NCBI GenBank assembly: GCA_905220665.1
Contig: CAJNAR010000109.1
Location: 1 to 22,426, forward strand
Length of the DNA stretch: 22,426 nucleotides
Direction: 5' to 3'
Origin: Albugo candida
Lineage: Eukaryota; Oomycota; Peronosporomycetes; Albuginales; Albuginaceae
Below are positions 20,405 through 22,426 of this stretch, piece after piece; the stretch's first letter is position 1, and each line of letters opens with the position of its first letter. The notes under the pieces were generated by a model, which saw only the letters and a program-made list of their open reading frames with translations, ran no database searches and had not been told where the DNA came from. Both the position numbers and the translations under genes were made by a program.

Positions 20405-20472
20405 AACGTTGTGTAGGAATAGGTACCACAGTGAGTGTCGGATTAAGTACGACCGTCGACGGTGGTTCAAAG
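20405..20472. promoter_or_regulatory. 68-bp shared divergent promoter region with a palindrome
   Basis: UPF3 (minus, ATG 20404) and SDHAF3 (plus, ATG 20473) start head-to-head with only 68 bp between their start codons. The interval contains a perfect 12-bp palindrome, accgtcgacggt at 20452-20463, centred about 15 bp before the SDHAF3 ATG. Both 5' leaders must either be very short or overlap. The palindrome as a binding site is inference. Confidence 0.6.
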
Positions 20473-20914
20473 ATGCAGCATCGTCGTGACGTATTGCGTT
20501 TGTATAAGAGCATCTTGTCGCTGCATCAACGCCAATTAGATCCTCAATTACGTGTCATTGGCGATCAATACGTGAGGTATGATGAATTCCATACTGTACA
20601 CTTGTCAGAGTTGCGTTGATTGACTCGTACTCAAGAGAAGAGTTCAAACGACATAAAAATGCATCCATGGAATACGTTTCGCCGTTTCTGACGGAGTGGA
20701 AGCAATATGAAGATACTTTGCGTTCAAAGCCGAAATTGGTACGATATTCTTTCTCTTTGACATTTACTTCCAAAAGCGGTCGATAACGTGTTTTTGTAAG
20801 CACATTGGAGAGAATTTGTCGAGCAGCACGGACAGATTGTTGAGCGAAGAGCAAAAGAAACAGCTACACACTCTCAAAGAGACTGCTGATAGTCTCTTTG
20901 AGACTCCTTCGTAA
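20473..20914 (+). CDS. SDHAF3: Succinate dehydrogenase assembly factor 3 (ACN9/SDHAF3, LYR family)
   Basis: SDHAF3 acts in the mitochondrial matrix to help insert iron-sulfur clusters into the SdhB subunit of complex II. Plus-strand exons are 20473-20576, 20636-20738 and 20801-20914; introns are 59 and 62 nt, giving 106 residues. It opens MQHRRDVLRLYKSIL, carrying the LYR-type motif as LYK at 10-12. The first splice restores GDQYVREEFKRHKN, a family hallmark. FLTEWKQYEDTL follows, and the last exon reads HIGENL then LLSEEQKKQLHTLKETADSL. An alternative acceptor at 20776 would add eight residues. The in-frame GTG at 20431 was rejected in favour of ATG 20473. A perfect 13-bp inverted repeat (20872-20903) lies in the last exon. 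The stop is 33 bp from that of the convergent TDRD3/RMI1-like gene. Confidence 0.9.
20872..20903. repeat. Perfect 13-bp inverted repeat inside SDHAF3
   Basis: tctcaaagagact (20872-20884), a 6-base loop gctgat, then agtctctttgaga (20891-20903). The arms are exact complements and the structure ends nine bases before the stop codon. In RNA it would form a stable hairpin in either direction, close to the convergent gene's 3' end. Confidence 0.9.
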
Positions 20915-20947
20915 AATAATTGGTGAAAACAAGGATGCATTTGATGA

Positions 20948-21988
20948 TTATAGCGTGGAGGAATCCGTCTTTTTCGATCCTCGAGGGAATCGTTTTGGCT
21001 TGGATAAGTTGGATCGTTTCTTCTCTTCCTTTTTCCCGGTCTTTTGACTTTCACACTGTGCATTCCTGCTTTTCTTATCCGTTGATTTGACATGGTGGCC
21101 TTTAGCTTGCTTGCTTGCATCGTTAATGTCTTTCTTTTTCGTCATGGAGGGTTTTTTGGAAGAAGGAGTCGCTTTCCTGACTGATGGTTTCCCTGTTTTG
21201 GGTCGAGAGGTTTCTGGTCTGTACGCTTTTGGAATCGTGCTATTCTCTTGATTGCAACTTTGTGAACACTGCAAAAACTGTTTTGAGACGGATACAAAAG
21301 CGCGTACGTCAGACCTTTTGTGTCGGCTCAAAGTCTGTAAAGACGGGAGGAGGGTCCTCTTGATCAGCTGCACATGCTCGCTTCCTCTCTCTCAGATCCT
21401 GCAGAATAGCTTTAAATACAAGCAATAGACACTTTGGGCATCAAACCTTTTGCGTTTTCCATTGTTCCATCAGTTCCCGCACTTGTCCGCCTAAAACTTG
21501 TGCGTTTTCCTTTGACAGTAAGAATTTCCCCTTTCGAATAATGCAGCATTTCAGAAGCAATTTCGTTCCCGGCGCTGTCGAAACACTTGAAGCAACATCA
21601 CATCACATCCCACGTCCTCGGGATACGCATACCTCAATTTCGGAATGTCTTCCAGCGCAATTGCGACGTATTTGTTCTGTCCATCTGTCAATTTAAGCTG
21701 TAAGAGGGCTGGTCGTAGGCCGGGAACCATTTGTTTGGCGGATGGTTGTGCTATATTGAGCACTGAAATGACTTGAAATAACACCGGCTCGCTGAATTCC
21801 CGCATCGATGATACATTGAAATTCGAGAATTTCGAAGTTGCAACCGCACGCAAATCGCGTGAGAGAATACAGTTAAGAATATCATTTACAGAGACCGACT
21901 GAGTTGCTATTGCATCCATTTTTGAAGCGAGAAAATCTGGCTTTAAGCTTAAACCGCGAGCATTTATTTCCTTTTCAAAGTTTTCCAT
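20948..21988 (-). CDS. TDRD3/RMI1-type OB-fold protein (topoisomerase III partner)
   Basis: TDRD3 and RMI1 bind and stimulate type IA topoisomerases (TOP3B and TOP3A) through an N-terminal DUF1767/OB-fold module. Minus-strand exons: 21988-21633, 21585-21447, 21398-21315 and 21268-20948; introns are 47, 48 and 46 nt, giving 299 residues. The helical part reads INARGLSLKPDF and LSRDLRAVATSKF. The OB-fold has VLFQVISVLNIAQPS, LLQLKLTDGQNKYVAIALED and, after the first splice, TAPGTKLLLKCCIIRKGKFL then VLGGQVRELMEQW. DPPPVFTDF in exon 3 resembles TDRD3's GGPPPFVPF, so TDRD3 is favoured over RMI1. The C-terminal 107 residues are a Lys/Ser-rich tail with no visible Tudor or UBA domain. A GTG-initiated extension to 22045 was rejected. 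The last intron has a second in-frame acceptor nine bases earlier. Confidence 0.87.
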
Positions 21989-22062
21989 TGCGAATATTTC
22001 GGAATTCCGCGAATGAAAACGGTACTTTCCTATGTCGACAAACACTCTTCAAAGTATGTGTT

Positions 22063-22227
22063 ATGTCCGAACTCGAGCTTTTGCGATATGACCGGCGCCA
22101 ATCTACTCGCTACACATTGGCGATAGGCATGTCGTTGGTCCATCACTTATCTCGCATAGCTTATGTACGCCGTCGCGCGCATTGTTCTGTCTTTTGGCAT
22201 CTGCAAAGCACTTTGCGAAATGGATAA
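22063..22227 (+). CDS. Possible first exon or small ORF, unknown
   Basis: ATG at 22063 opens 54 codons (MSELELLRYDRRQSTRYTLA...) ending at TAA 22225-22227, divergent from the TDRD3-like gene with 74 bp between the ATGs. No family is recognised. It could be exon 1 of the gene leaving the right edge: a donor at 22161 (gtacgc) and an acceptor at 22287 (caagag) would join frames in phase. That intron would be about 127 nt, longer than any other here, so this is a weak proposal. Confidence 0.3.
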   Translation: MSELELLRYDRRQSTRYTLAIGMSLVHHLSRIAYVRRRAHCSVFWHLQSTLRNG

Positions 22228-22314
22228 AAGTTGAAGTTGCACTTGAACTATTATTATTATTTTCGACCAATCATCATCCGTCAAGAGGATTCGATTGGCT
22301 CACTAACGGAAACA

Positions 22315-22426
22315 ATGCAAACCACTGAAAAGGAAACGAATGTAAATGCGATAAAAAACGAAACCGAAAGCGCAAATCAAACTGATGGCAAAGCGAGTGA
22401 TGGAAAGGGATTGAAAAATAATGACT
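22315..22426 (+). CDS. Partial gene running off the right edge, unknown
   Basis: From ATG 22315 the frame is open to the end of the window. It reads MQTTEKETNVNAIKNETESA then a polar, charged run rich in Asn, Lys, Glu, Thr and Gly. The same frame is open back to 22228, so the true start may be upstream by splicing. Only about 37 codons are visible and they are low-complexity, so no function can be given. Confidence 0.4.
   Translation, partial: MQTTEKETNVNAIKNETESANQTDGKASDGKGLKNND

Noticed and set aside
22043..22045. Start of the TDRD3-like protein at 22045
   Set aside because: The codon is GTG; nuclear genes normally start with ATG, found at 21986-21988.
22246..22262. Telomeric or microsatellite repeat
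   Set aside because: Only about five tta/att units; too short and inside a possible exon.
1..22426. tRNA, rRNA, CRISPR array, bacterial operon signals
   Set aside because: No tRNA B-box with a matching acceptor stem, no rRNA-like stretch and no regularly spaced repeats were seen; spliced genes make bacterial signals irrelevant.

Overview
The window is eukaryotic nuclear DNA. Seven genes in the right half are recognisable only when split by short GT..AG introns (about 46-69 nt), and their products are eukaryotic: a p24 cargo receptor, Rab28, UPF3, SDHAF3, a TDRD3/RMI1-type protein, a mitochondrial-type tyrosyl-tRNA synthetase and choline dehydrogenase. Tiny introns, intergenic gaps of only 25-320 bp and moderate AT-richness would suit an oomycete such as Albugo; that placement is inference. 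Exon joins were made by eye from splice consensus, phase and protein family, so edges may be off by a few codons where noted.

Left region (1 to about 12,700). This part is gene-poor and built from two diverged copies of one block. Each copy holds, in order: a decayed minus-strand gene of unknown family; a decayed plus-strand NDUFAF7/MidA-type methyltransferase gene; a spacer; and a plus-strand two-exon gene of unknown family (copy A 2649-3520, copy B 11797-12621). Copy A (about 47-3520) has lost most of the NDUFAF7 remnant. Copy B (about 5964-12621) keeps more of it and has about 2.8 kb more between the same landmarks. The two unknown genes share their N-terminal sequence and a phase-1 intron at the matching position. 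Region 3521-5960 between the copies has no gene I can support.

Right region (13,267 to 22,426). This is a dense housekeeping cluster. On the minus strand, reading leftwards from 20,404, come UPF3, RAB28, TMED2-like p24, TyrRS and CHDH. SDHAF3 lies on the plus strand, head-to-head with UPF3 (68 bp between ATGs) and tail-to-tail with the minus-strand TDRD3/RMI1-like gene (33 bp between stops). A further plus-strand gene appears to run off the right edge. The genes serve unrelated processes (mRNA decay, vesicle traffic, mitochondrial translation, complex II assembly, choline oxidation), so this is compact packing and not a pathway cluster.

The least explained material is the duplicated block: an unrecognised gene pair with a conserved intron, codon-level homology continuing upstream of the apparent starts, and twin pseudogenes that decayed in different ways.
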